From: Microbacteriaceae bacterium
Lineage (GTDB): Bacteria > Actinomycetota > Actinomycetes > Actinomycetales > Microbacteriaceae
Assembly: GCA_009780695.1 (NCBI GenBank)
Contig: WQZN01000004.1
Location: 1-64,000 of the forward strand
Direction: 5' to 3'
Length of the DNA: 64,000 nt
The notes under the pieces were generated by a model. That model saw only the letters and a program-made list of their open reading frames with translations. It made no database searches and had not been told where the DNA came from. Position numbers and translations under genes: made by a program. This document shows, in pieces, positions 44,959 through 54,650 of the stretch. Within the stretch, counting starts at the first letter, position 1; each line of letters begins with the position of its first letter.

Positions 44959-47900
44959 GTGGTTCGTCGTGGTTGGTTGCTGTCGTTGTCGGGACGTGTG
45001 GGCGGAGTTGCGGCGGCGACGTCGGCTCTCCTTGTAGTCACGGGACTGCTGCCATTCACCGCACCTGCCGCGGTCGCGGCGACGGCGTCGTCGACGTCTG
45101 CCGCGGCGCCGGTGACGGTGGCGCCTGATGCGGTGTCGGCTGGGGTGGATGCGCGGATCTCCGGGCATCGGGTTGAGGCGTTGTCGCTCAGGTCGGAGAC
45201 CTCTCAGACGTTCGTGAACCCGGATGGTTCGTTCACGACGGAGTCGACGGACGGGGTGACGCGCGTCCCGGACGCTTCGGCGAAGGATGGCTGGCGTGAT
45301 ATCGATCTGACGCTGGTGAAAGCGGCCGACGGCTCACTGGTGCCGGCCTCTCCGGTGGACTCGATGACTCTGAACGGCGGCGGGTCGGGGTCGGGTTCTC
45401 AGCCGCTGGTGTCGTTGTCGGACGGCACCGGGGCGAACTCGGCGAGTCTGTCGTGGCCGGACGGCGATCTCCCGGCTCCGGTGGTCTCCGGGGATACGGC
45501 GACGTACAAGAACGTGCGGCCTGGGCAGGATCTCGTCGTTCAGGCCACGCGCACGGGTTTCGAGCAGACGCTGGTATTGACCTCGAAGCCGGTGAATGCG
45601 GCGGCGGCGCAGCTGGCTTTGCCGATCACCACGCACGGGCTGTCGTTTGTGTCGAAGTCGACGGGTGACGGCACGAGTATCGATCTGGAGACGAAGGCGG
45701 GCAAGGTCGTGGGCGGCACGGGGCCCGCGCTCGTCTCGGACGCGCAGGTGAACGCGGCTTCCGGTGCGCCGGCGCATACGGAGATCGCGCAGCAGGTGCT
45801 GCAGACGGTGGCTGGGAAGCAGTCGTTGGTGGTCTCTCCTTCGCAGTCGTTCTTGGACTCGGCGGTCTATCCGGTGACGGTGGACCCGTCGGTGTCGTTC
45901 ACGCCTTTGCAGGACATGTATGTCGACTCCGGGTTCCCGACGACGAATTACAACTCCTCGACGCTGCTGCATGTGGGCACGTACGACTCGGGCACGCATG
46001 TGGCGCGCGCGTTCGTGAAGTTCACGTCGGTGCCGATCGCGGGCACGCAGATCCTGTCCTCGACGTTGAAGCTGTGGGAGGAGCACGCGTATAACTGCAC
46101 GGCGGCGTCGTTCACGGTTTATCAGGCCTCTACGCCTGACTATGCGGCGCTGACGTGGAACACGCAGCCGTCGACGACGACCCCGACGGTGTCGGTGTCG
46201 TCGGCTGCCGGCGGTGGCACGTCGTGCCCGGCAGCGTCGGTGTCGGTGAATGCGCAGCCGATCGTGCAGGCGTTTGCGACCGCGAACCAGAACCAGGTCG
46301 CGTTCGGCATCAAGGCGAGCGAGACGAACAACGCGTTCTACAAGCGGTTCAACTCCGCGAACATGGGCTCCAATATCCCGACCCTGTCGGTGACGTACAA
46401 CCACTACGCCGGCATCCCGGCCTCGATGTCGGTGGCCGGTCAGTACACGGTGAACTCGGTGCCGTATGTGAAGTATTCGAACCCGACCTTGCAGGGTGCG
46501 TCCACGGATGCGGATGGCGAGGCGGTGACGCTGGTCTTCGAGCTGTACAACGCGAATTCGACGGCGTCGACAGCGCTGGTGGGTTCGTGCACGGTCACTG
46601 GGGCGGCTTCGGGTGCGCTCAAAGGCTGCGCTGTGGGCAAGACGCTGACGGACAACAAGGCGTATTACTGGCGAGCGGGCTCACACGACAGCCACACGAC
46701 GACGTTCAGGTACTCGGCGCTGAAGTCGTTCACGACCGCGATCGCAGCACCGGCAGCTCCCGTGATCTCGTGCCCGTCGCCGTACACGAACGGGTCGTGG
46801 CAACAGGCGTCGCCAGGCGCGAGTGTGTCGTGCACCGTGAAGACGTCGGCCTCGTCCCTGTCGTCGGCGCCGGTGAAGATCACCACCAGTGTCGATGGTG
46901 CGGCGGCGGTCTCGACGACCGTCACTAAGGGTTCAGCCGGATCGGTGACGGTCACGGTGTCGAACAAGACGGGTTCGCACAAGATCACCGCGTACTCCTC
47001 GTCGGTGGACGCGGTGAACTCGGCCACCCAGTCCTATGCCTTCGGGTACGGGGCGGCCTCGATCTCCTCGCCGGCGTCCGGTTACAAGACGACGGACACG
47101 GTGAACGTGACCAGCAGTGGGCCGCCGCTGGGGACAGCGACCAACGCGACGGCGCAGTTGCAGTGGTCCGGGCCGGGAGTCGATTGGACTGCGCTCGGCA
47201 CACCGGTGGCGGCCTCGGCGACTTCGACAGGCGGACCGGTGCAGCCGGCGGCGCCGTTCACGTGGGACACGACGACGGCGACCGGCGCGACACTCAATCC
47301 CCGGCTTCTGACCACGTTGCAGTTGCGTGTGGAGTATGTGTACTCGACCGTTGTCGGCACGACGACAACGAAGCAGATTCAGGACTCGCAGCCCATTACT
47401 GTGCTGCGACTGCCGCACGCGTTCGGCAATGGCTTCCCGCAGACCTCTGCCGGTGACGGGCAGGTCGCATTGTGGACGGGCGAGTTCTCTGTGAGTGCCT
47501 CGGATGTCTCGCAGCAGACGAGCGCGGGTGCTCTCTCCCTGTCGCGTAGCTTCTCTTCGTTCTCCGGCCCTGGCAACGCGTCGACGGGTGTGTTCGGTCC
47601 GGGCTGGACGGCCAGCCTCGACGGCTCAGGTATCGGCTACGCCGGGGTGGAGGTCGATGACGAGAACGCGAGCTTGGGGGCGACCGCGGCGGCTGTCGGC
47701 TCGCTGACGCTCGCCGGCACCAGCGATGGTGATCTCGTCTACGCACCGCCGGCGTCTGCGACGGGGCCGTCCCCGGTGGGCACGTACACGGCGGTGGATG
47801 ATGACACCGCGGCAGTCGGCAACACCGTCACGGTGACGCAGCCGTCCGGCTCGAGCGTGAAGACGCTCACGGTGACGCAGCCCGATGGCACGAAGAGCAC

Positions 47901-50900
47901 GTGGACCCAGGTTGCGGGGTCGTGGTCACCTGCTGGCGTCGCGCAGGCCGGGCAGCAGGGCTCGACGACGTATACGGTCGATGGCCTGGGCCGGGTCACG
48001 CGCATCCTGGCTGCGCTGCCGAACGGCGTGAGCTGCAGCTCGAGCCTGTCGGCGGGGTGTGCCGCCCTCTCGTTGACGTATGCGTCGGCCACGACCGCCA
48101 CGGCGAGCGTGGCGGCCGACTACAGCGGGCGTCTGAAGGAGGTGGACTTCACCGCGTTCGATCCAGCGACGGGCGCGATGAAGACCGTCCCGGTCGCGAC
48201 GTACATCTACACGTCGACAGGTCTGCTGAACTCGTTCACGGACAAGTCCGGCCTCACGACGACGTACACGTACCAGCTGCAGGGCTCTTCGACCCTCCTG
48301 ACTGAGGAAGTGACGACGGGCTCAGCACCGTATTTCTACACCTATGACAGTGCGGGCAAGCTGTTGCACGCCGACCGCGGGCCGGCCTCTGGCAGCGGCT
48401 CGAGCGTGCGCACCGGGACCTTCGCCTATGGCCTGAGCCCCACCGCTGCGGGCATGCCTGACATGTCGGCGGCGACGATCGCGGACTGGGCGCAGACCGA
48501 TGTGCCCACCAAGGCCTTCGCGGCATGGGGCATGGACTACACGCCCGCAAACATCCCGGTCGCGGCGGACTTCCCCTTCGCCAACCTGTTCTTCACCGAT
48601 GACAACGGCTACACGCTCAACACCGCCAACTATGGCGCCGGACAGTGGCTTCTCACTGCGCAGGCGTATGACAGTGACGGGAACCCGACGACGAGTCTGA
48701 CGGCAGCGCAAACGTCTGACGCAGTCGCACAGGCGGTAGCGGGGAATACCTATGACCCGACCGTGGGCCAGACCTACACGCGGTACCTGGCTGAGCAAGA
48801 CGACCCGACCAACGCCGGCGGCGCCCCGCTGGTCGCAGCGAATTCCAACGTGGAAGACACTTGGGGCCCGATCTACCAGGTGACCAACGCTGACGGCACC
48901 ACCACGCCGGCGCGCCTGCACGTGCACTACGTCTACGACACCGGTGCGCCGAACGGTGATGTGAACTCCGCCACGGGCAAGCCGTACCTGTTGCCGACCG
49001 AAGTGCTCGTGACAGTTGCCGACGGCAGCGTGCCGGATACGACGCCCTCGAGTGATGTGACGGCGGACATGCCGACGACTGAGCAGCCCGTCTCGGACAC
49101 GGTCTACGGCTACAACCCCATTGACGGGGCCAGCAGCACCGGCCCGACCTCGGGCTGGACGCTCGGCAAGGCGACCACCACCACCGAGGTGCTGTCTTCT
49201 TCGTCGGAGCCGAACAAGACGACGAAGACCTTGTTCGACGCGCAGGGCAACACGATCCAGACTCAGGCAGACGGCTCCAACGGCGCCGACGCACTCACGA
49301 CATTGGATGTCCCCTACACGGCAGGCGCGAACAGTCAGAAAACTACGTGCGGCAACCACCCGGAGTGGGCCGGCCTGACCTGCTGGACGGGCCCGGCAGG
49401 CAAGCCCGACAGCGGCGCGGAGCTCGTCGGGACGCTGACCGCGGGTTACGACTTTTGGCTGAACTCGACGGTCACAGTCGAGTCCTCGGGAACGGCAGCG
49501 ACCCGCACGACGACGGACACCTACCTGGCGGATGGCCGTCCGGACACCGAGACGGTCACCGCGACAGGGCTTACCGGTTCGACGCCGGTACCGGAAACCA
49601 AGGCGCTCTACGACACGACCACCCTGCAACAGGTCGGAACGGAAACGCTTGACGCTTCCGGCGCAGCGACGGGGCAGGACACGAGCACCTACGACAGCTG
49701 GGGCCGCCAGGTCACATACAGGAACACGCTGGACGAGCCGACCACCACGGCCTACGTGCCGGCCGGGCAGCCTGGTGCCGGGCAGGTCCAGTCGGTGGTC
49801 ACGCCGGTCTCGACGTCGACGTACACCTACGACGGCACGGACGCGGCAGGCAATGTCGAGCACCGCGGCCTCGTAACCGGTCTGACGGTCTCGGGTGTGG
49901 GGCATTACAGCGCGGCGTACGACCAGTCGGGGAACCTGGTGACCCAGGATCTCCCGGCGGGCGTGACGCAGACGCTCGGCTACGACGACTCGGGCCGCGT
50001 CACCGATCTGACCTACTCCGGCGACATCACCGACCCCGACACCGGAGCGGTAACCCAAGGCCCGTGGCTGTCATTCAGTCGTGACTATAACGGCAACGGC
50101 CAGGTCCTCGATGACTCGAGTCCGAGCGGTAGCCGCCAGTACACCTATGACGGTGCCGGACGGCTGATCAGTGTGGCTGACGCGACCGGGGCCGATACCG
50201 GTGCGGACTCGGGTGCGTGCACGGTGCGCCAGTACGCGTTCGACCCGAATGGGAACCGCACGAGCTTGACGTTGACGAGCGCGCCGGATCAGTGCACCAC
50301 CGACAGCACGCAGGGCGGCGCAACGCAGACGGTCTCGGCGTGGACGTATGACGCGGAGTCCCGTCAGCTGACGAGCGCAAACGATGGTGGGAACTATGCA
50401 TACGACGCCTTTGGGCGCCAGGCGATCGTCCCGGCGGCGGACGCACCGAACCCCGCGCTGGGCGACGTGGCCCTCAGCTACTACGACACCGATGCCGCGC
50501 ACACGATTAGCCAGGGCGGTGTGGTCACCACGTACGGGCTTGACCCGTCGGAAAGGCGCTTGACGGCGGACACGACCGGGGGCGACAACCCGGGCACGGT
50601 GACCAACCACTATGCCGATGGCTCCGACAACCCGGCGTGGGCCACGAACGCGACGAGCACGGGTGTCACCACCACGGCCTACACGCCGGGCATCGGCGCG
50701 AGCATGGCCGCACAGGTGACGACGCAGGCTGGTGGGACAGCGCAGGCCAACTTGGAGCTGGCTGATCTCGCCGGGAACATCGTGACGAGCGTTCCGGTCC
50801 CTGCCAGCGGAAACGCTCAGCAGGACCAGAGCATCGGCGCCTACACGGCGATGGACGAGTACGGCAACATCGAGACGGCAGCAGGCACGAGTTCGGCTCT

Positions 50901-51495
50901 GCCCGACACGGGCGTGGACCAGTACGGCTACCTCGGTACCAGTCAGCGCGCTCAGGCCGGCGCCGGGCTCACGCTCATGGGCGCACGAATCTACAACTCG
51001 ACCACCGGCAGATTCACCAGCGCAGACCCCGTCGTGGGCGGGAACGAGAACGCGTACAACTACCCCAACGACCCCATCAACCAAGTCGACATCAACGGGA
51101 TGATGAGTGCGCACGCCCGACACATGTGGAACCTCTTTATAAATGTGTTGGGTACACTGGCGTTACTACTCTGGCTGGTGGGATTTGCGGTGCCGATTCT
51201 CAAGTTATTTTCATCGGCGGTCGGAGCACTGGCCGTACTGATGAGCTGCGCAATCAATGGGTGGGGTATTGAGTGCTGGTTTAATGTTGCGCTTACTGTA
51301 ATCGCAGGCGTGACCGGAAAGGCGATTGCTAGGGTGCTTGCTGGTCCGATTAAGGCATTCGCCTATTTCCTTAGGGATGATGTTTCGGAGTTTTTGGACA
51401 ACAAACTTACAGCCTATGGTCTCGTGCTGCAGGTTGTAAGTTGGTTCGAGTACCTCGCCAGCCTAGACGGCAGATATAGGAAGCAGCATGCGTGA
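44959..51495 (+). CDS. secreted RHS/YD-repeat protein with C-terminal toxin-like tip
   Basis: 2178-residue exported protein. GTG start, signal peptide at 1-41. Residues about 317-400 form a DNRLRE-type domain (DMYVDSGFPTTNYNSSTLL). YD repeats follow from roughly 1000 on, including SAAYDQSGNLVTQD and YTYDGAGRLISVAD. The RHS core closes with GYLGTSQRAQ, STTGRFTSADP and YPNDPINQVDING near residue 2045. The last ~130 residues differ: hydrophobic helices, AT-richer codons, so probably a variable toxin tip, perhaps membrane-active. It overlaps the next gene by 4 bases. Third-position use is less C-rich than in the core genes around it. Confidence 0.9.
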   Translation: MVRRGWLLSLSGRVGGVAAATSALLVVTGLLPFTAPAAVAATASSTSAAAPVTVAPDAVSAGVDARISGHRVEALSLRSETSQTFVNPDGSFTTESTDGVTRVPDASAKDGWRDIDLTLVKAADGSLVPASPVDSMTLNGGGSGSGSQPLVSLSDGTGANSASLSWPDGDLPAPVVSGDTATYKNVRPGQDLVVQATRTGFEQTLVLTSKPVNAAAAQLALPITTHGLSFVSKSTGDGTSIDLETKAGKVVGGTGPALVSDAQVNAASGAPAHTEIAQQVLQTVAGKQSLVVSPSQSFLDSAVYPVTVDPSVSFTPLQDMYVDSGFPTTNYNSSTLLHVGTYDSGTHVARAFVKFTSVPIAGTQILSSTLKLWEEHAYNCTAASFTVYQASTPDYAALTWNTQPSTTTPTVSVSSAAGGGTSCPAASVSVNAQPIVQAFATANQNQVAFGIKASETNNAFYKRFNSANMGSNIPTLSVTYNHYAGIPASMSVAGQYTVNSVPYVKYSNPTLQGASTDADGEAVTLVFELYNANSTASTALVGSCTVTGAASGALKGCAVGKTLTDNKAYYWRAGSHDSHTTTFRYSALKSFTTAIAAPAAPVISCPSPYTNGSWQQASPGASVSCTVKTSASSLSSAPVKITTSVDGAAAVSTTVTKGSAGSVTVTVSNKTGSHKITAYSSSVDAVNSATQSYAFGYGAASISSPASGYKTTDTVNVTSSGPPLGTATNATAQLQWSGPGVDWTALGTPVAASATSTGGPVQPAAPFTWDTTTATGATLNPRLLTTLQLRVEYVYSTVVGTTTTKQIQDSQPITVLRLPHAFGNGFPQTSAGDGQVALWTGEFSVSASDVSQQTSAGALSLSRSFSSFSGPGNASTGVFGPGWTASLDGSGIGYAGVEVDDENASLGATAAAVGSLTLAGTSDGDLVYAPPASATGPSPVGTYTAVDDDTAAVGNTVTVTQPSGSSVKTLTVTQPDGTKSTWTQVAGSWSPAGVAQAGQQGSTTYTVDGLGRVTRILAALPNGVSCSSSLSAGCAALSLTYASATTATASVAADYSGRLKEVDFTAFDPATGAMKTVPVATYIYTSTGLLNSFTDKSGLTTTYTYQLQGSSTLLTEEVTTGSAPYFYTYDSAGKLLHADRGPASGSGSSVRTGTFAYGLSPTAAGMPDMSAATIADWAQTDVPTKAFAAWGMDYTPANIPVAADFPFANLFFTDDNGYTLNTANYGAGQWLLTAQAYDSDGNPTTSLTAAQTSDAVAQAVAGNTYDPTVGQTYTRYLAEQDDPTNAGGAPLVAANSNVEDTWGPIYQVTNADGTTTPARLHVHYVYDTGAPNGDVNSATGKPYLLPTEVLVTVADGSVPDTTPSSDVTADMPTTEQPVSDTVYGYNPIDGASSTGPTSGWTLGKATTTTEVLSSSSEPNKTTKTLFDAQGNTIQTQADGSNGADALTTLDVPYTAGANSQKTTCGNHPEWAGLTCWTGPAGKPDSGAELVGTLTAGYDFWLNSTVTVESSGTAATRTTTDTYLADGRPDTETVTATGLTGSTPVPETKALYDTTTLQQVGTETLDASGAATGQDTSTYDSWGRQVTYRNTLDEPTTTAYVPAGQPGAGQVQSVVTPVSTSTYTYDGTDAAGNVEHRGLVTGLTVSGVGHYSAAYDQSGNLVTQDLPAGVTQTLGYDDSGRVTDLTYSGDITDPDTGAVTQGPWLSFSRDYNGNGQVLDDSSPSGSRQYTYDGAGRLISVADATGADTGADSGACTVRQYAFDPNGNRTSLTLTSAPDQCTTDSTQGGATQTVSAWTYDAESRQLTSANDGGNYAYDAFGRQAIVPAADAPNPALGDVALSYYDTDAAHTISQGGVVTTYGLDPSERRLTADTTGGDNPGTVTNHYADGSDNPAWATNATSTGVTTTAYTPGIGASMAAQVTTQAGGTAQANLELADLAGNIVTSVPVPASGNAQQDQSIGAYTAMDEYGNIETAAGTSSALPDTGVDQYGYLGTSQRAQAGAGLTLMGARIYNSTTGRFTSADPVVGGNENAYNYPNDPINQVDINGMMSAHARHMWNLFINVLGTLALLLWLVGFAVPILKLFSSAVGALAVLMSCAINGWGIECWFNVALTVIAGVTGKAIARVLAGPIKAFAYFLRDDVSEFLDNKLTAYGLVLQVVSWFEYLASLDGRYRKQHA

Positions 51496-52445
51496 ATAAC
51501 CAGTCAGCATTGCGAAAGGCAGAACGAACGTTTACGCTAGTCGCGCTCGCGGGATGTTGCTCATTATTTGTCCTGTTCTTATTGTCCTTGCATAATAGAT
51601 ATTTATTTACCGATCATGTTTGGCCTGGGCCTGTAATCATTGTATTGATTTGGCTAACGGTGGGTTCAATCTGGGCGTGGAGCTGGGCGCATTGGCGCGC
51701 AGAGAGCCTTCAAGCCAGCTCGGGCAGCTTTAATTACGGCACTGAAGGCCTCGATGCGCCCGGCAGCAAAACAAAAGTAATTCAGGTTTTGACTCGCCGG
51801 CAGGCAAAAAGGGTAATATTTCTCACTATTATCTCCGCGGCACTCGGGCTATTGGCGATGATCCTCTTGGGAGTCGTAGCTGCTGCGGTATTTGTTGCTT
51901 TAGTGTCAAAATTTGATATGAATGCGACGGCCAGAGTTGTCTTCCAGAGCAACGGCAGCGATGGAGTCACTACTCTCATTATTATCGCTATTGCCATGTT
52001 CTTAGCTGCGGTTGGTTGGCCGGCAATTAGTGCTGTGGCTGAACGGGTAATATCAACGCCTGTCGAGGCGGCGCTTGAGCGGGAACCGGGGGTATTGATC
52101 GGCTCAAGGCTAATCACTACACCGGGCAACTCTGTTCAGCTAAACCTTAGTAGCGCGAACTTTAAATGGCCCAGACGGGGGCGATTGTTTCTTTCTGTGC
52201 ATTCCGGTGGTTTTTGCATTTGGACTCTGAGAGACGATCAACTCCACCTGCGCGCATCTGTTCCAAGCCGCGACTTAGTTTCGGTGGACGATGCCGCAGT
52301 GTTTGTGAAGATGAGCGAATATAAGGCCCTTCTTCTGTCTCTCGGCACGAATCGCGACACGTCCTCACGGATCGAGATTGTGCCGGCATCGAGATTGCCT
52401 CAGCTTCGTGCTGCGCTTGCTGCGCTGAACACGCATGAGGCGTGA
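51492..52445 (+). CDS. four-helix membrane protein, probable immunity to the RHS tip
   Basis: 317-residue protein with helices at about 13-33, 46-66, 107-139 and 155-178, and a soluble C-terminal half (NSVQLNLSSANFKWPRRGRL, then AVFVKMSEYKALLLSLG). No known domain. The GTG overlaps the RHS stop as GTGA. The GC content is clearly lower than the chromosome, like the RHS tip, so the two travelled together. Immunity is inferred from place and composition only. Confidence 0.75.
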   Translation: MNNQSALRKAERTFTLVALAGCCSLFVLFLLSLHNRYLFTDHVWPGPVIIVLIWLTVGSIWAWSWAHWRAESLQASSGSFNYGTEGLDAPGSKTKVIQVLTRRQAKRVIFLTIISAALGLLAMILLGVVAAAVFVALVSKFDMNATARVVFQSNGSDGVTTLIIIAIAMFLAAVGWPAISAVAERVISTPVEAALEREPGVLIGSRLITTPGNSVQLNLSSANFKWPRRGRLFLSVHSGGFCIWTLRDDQLHLRASVPSRDLVSVDDAAVFVKMSEYKALLLSLGTNRDTSSRIEIVPASRLPQLRAALAALNTHEA

Positions 52446-52603
52446 ACCCAAGAGCAGCTGGCTTTTCGCTTGATCCAGTAAGGGAAATTTGGACGCGACC
52501 GGTTGCCGGTTTCCCGACGCAGACTCTTGCGCTAGCTGTCTTCACCTTGCTTGCTCGGGTGGTGCGCTGAGCGGAGCGGTGCGCGCCACCTGACCTGGTT
52601 GCT

Positions 52604-52765
52604 GAGTTCGGCTCTGCCCGACACGGGCGTGGACCAGTACGGCTACCTCGGTACCAGTCAGCGCGCTCAGGCCGGTGCCGGACTCACCCTCTTGGGGCCC
52701 GGCTGTACAACCCGACTACTGGGCGGTTCACCGGCGCAGACCCAGTCGTTGGGGGGAATGAGAAG
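52604..52765 (+). pseudogene. frameshifted remnant of the RHS core end
   Basis: By my reading 52604-52675 is identical to 50889-50960 within the RHS gene, and similarity continues through the ADPVVGGNE-type motif. A one-base loss near 52698 breaks the frame (LTLLG then out of phase). There is no start codon or ribosome site, so it is a displaced core fragment. Beyond 52765 up to 52966 I see no gene. Confidence 0.85.
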
Positions 52766-52966
52766 GGTCTGCTGCACGGTCAGGTGACACCTATTCAATG
52801 GTGCGGGTGGGTGCTAAATGTAAGGACATGTCTTCAGCGATCAGATAGGCCGCGGCACCGGCATGGATCGACCCAACTGCAGATAAGTGAACTCGAAGGC
52901 CATGCGGTCACGCTACGCGCCCGACCGCACCCCGATCACCTAGCCTCGGCTCGGAGGTGGTCGACG

Positions 52967-54583
52967 GTGATCACGCACGAGATCCTCAATCAGGCGCCCG
53001 ACCGGGTCGGCGTCAACGAGTTCCTGGCGAACCCGGCGCTGGTCGAGGGGGTGCGGCGCTGGGGGCGCGGCGCCGCAGGGCTCGACGAGGCCGGCGAACT
53101 GGTCGGCAGCGCGGATTTCCAGTGGGATGCCGAGCTCGCGAACACGCACGAGCCGGTGCTGCACACGCACGACCGCCACGGGGCGCGCATCGACGAGGTC
53201 GAGTACCACCCCGCCTACCACCGCGTGATCGGCGACGCCGTCGCCCGGGGTGCGCACACCTCGGCGTGGGCGACGCCGGGGCCCGGGGCATCCGTCGACC
53301 GCGCCGCGATGTTCTACCTCTTCGCGCAGGTCGAACCCGGTCACGCGTGCCCGGTCTCGATGACGCACGCCGGGGCCGCGATCCTCGCCGAGTCCGACTT
53401 CCCCGGCCGCGACACGTGGTGGGCGCGGGCTTTGGCGACCGGCTATCGCGCGGACGCCGCGCTGCTCGGCATGGCGATGACCGAGAAGCAGGGCGGCTCG
53501 GATGTCCGCGCCAACACCACCCGCGCCGAGCGCACGGCCGACGGCACCTGGCTGCTCACGGGCCACAAGTGGTTCTGCAGCGCGCCGATGAGCGACGCGT
53601 TCTTCGTGCTGGCCCAGACCGACGCCGGCCTCGGCTGCTTCTTCGTGCCGCGCGCCCTCCCCGATCAGAGTCGCAACCCCTTCGCGATCCAGCGGCTCAA
53701 GGACAAGCTCGGCAACCGCTCCAACGCCTCGAGCGAGGTCGAGTTCGACGGCACGGTGGGCTGGCTCGTGGGGGAGCCCGGCCTCGGCATCCGCACGATC
53801 CTGCCGATGGTGAGCCGCACCCGCCTCGACTGCGTGATCGGCACCGCAGCGGGCATGCGCCAGTCTGTCGCCGAGGCGGCCTGGCACGTGCGGCACCGCG
53901 CGGCGTTCGGCCGCACCCTCGTCGACCAGCCCGCGATGACCGCGGTGATCGCCGACCTGCAGCTCGAGTCCGAGGCGGCCACGCTGACCGCGCTGCGGCT
54001 CGCGCGGGCGCACGACGCGGATGCCTCGCCGACCGAGCTCGCCTTCCGGCGGCTCGCGACCGCCGTCGCGAAGTACCTGGTCTGCAAGCGCGGCCCCGGC
54101 CACGCCTACGAGGCCCTCGAGTGCCTCGGCGGCAACGGCTACACCGAGGCCTTCCCGCTCGCGCGCCGCTACCGCGAGCAGCCGGTCATGGCGGTGTGGG
54201 AGGGCAGCGGCAACGTCATCGCCCTCGACGTGCTGCGCGCGCTCGGCCGCGAGCCCGAGTCGTTCGAGGCGTTCTTCGACGAGGTCGGCGCGGCGCGCGG
54301 GGCGTCGCGCGTCTTCGATGCCGAGCTGGATGCCGTGACGGCGCTCACGCGCGAGATCGGCGCCGAGCTGCGCGCCGAGGGCACGCCGGCCGGCTCGCCC
54401 GAGCTGCGCGCCCGCGAGCTCGCCGGGCGCCTGGGCACGCTGCTCGAGGCCTCGCTCGTGCTGCGGCACTCGCCGGCGGCGGTGGGCGATGCGTTCGCGG
54501 CCGCGCGGATCGGGCATCCCTCGGCCCTCTACGGCGCGCTGCCCGCCGGGCCCGACCTCGCCGCGATCGTCGCGCGCGCGTGA
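52967..54583 (+). CDS. acyl-CoA dehydrogenase family protein, AidB-like
   Basis: 538-residue flavoprotein. The AidB pattern is clear: FAQVEPGHACPVSMTHAGAA, MAMTEKQGGSDVRANTT at the flavin, LTGHKWFCSAPMSDAFFVLA and LECLGGNGYTEAFPLARRYREQP. In E. coli AidB takes part in the response to alkylating agents; paralogues act as acyl-CoA dehydrogenases, so the substrate is open. Length equals the family norm. GGAGG stands 9 bases before the GTG. The acyl-CoA ligase gene follows. Confidence 0.9.
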   Translation: MITHEILNQAPDRVGVNEFLANPALVEGVRRWGRGAAGLDEAGELVGSADFQWDAELANTHEPVLHTHDRHGARIDEVEYHPAYHRVIGDAVARGAHTSAWATPGPGASVDRAAMFYLFAQVEPGHACPVSMTHAGAAILAESDFPGRDTWWARALATGYRADAALLGMAMTEKQGGSDVRANTTRAERTADGTWLLTGHKWFCSAPMSDAFFVLAQTDAGLGCFFVPRALPDQSRNPFAIQRLKDKLGNRSNASSEVEFDGTVGWLVGEPGLGIRTILPMVSRTRLDCVIGTAAGMRQSVAEAAWHVRHRAAFGRTLVDQPAMTAVIADLQLESEAATLTALRLARAHDADASPTELAFRRLATAVAKYLVCKRGPGHAYEALECLGGNGYTEAFPLARRYREQPVMAVWEGSGNVIALDVLRALGREPESFEAFFDEVGAARGASRVFDAELDAVTALTREIGAELRAEGTPAGSPELRARELAGRLGTLLEASLVLRHSPAAVGDAFAAARIGHPSALYGALPAGPDLAAIVARA

Positions 54584-54650
54584 CGACCGGGCGAGGGCAT
54601 ACGATTCCCGCAAGCTCGGTCAACGGCGACCGGGCGGCGAGAGGAACGGC

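Noticed and set aside
48322-50058. 578-residue open frame opposite the RHS gene
   Set aside because: No recognised domain, no ribosome site, and the plus-strand RHS reading continues with clear YD repeats.
51104-52780. Insertion sequence or prophage as cause of the AT-rich patch
   Set aside because: No transposase, integrase or terminal inverted repeats are seen; the RHS tip-exchange reading explains the duplicate core better.
52551-52787. 78-codon open frame over the RHS remnant as a separate gene
   Set aside because: Only the first half matches RHS; after a one-base loss the rest is out of phase. It is a decayed fragment, listed as a pseudogene.
52940-54613. Long open frame opposite the AidB-like gene
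   Set aside because: Composition is Arg/Ala/Val/Gly without domains, while the opposite strand codes for a full-length known enzyme.
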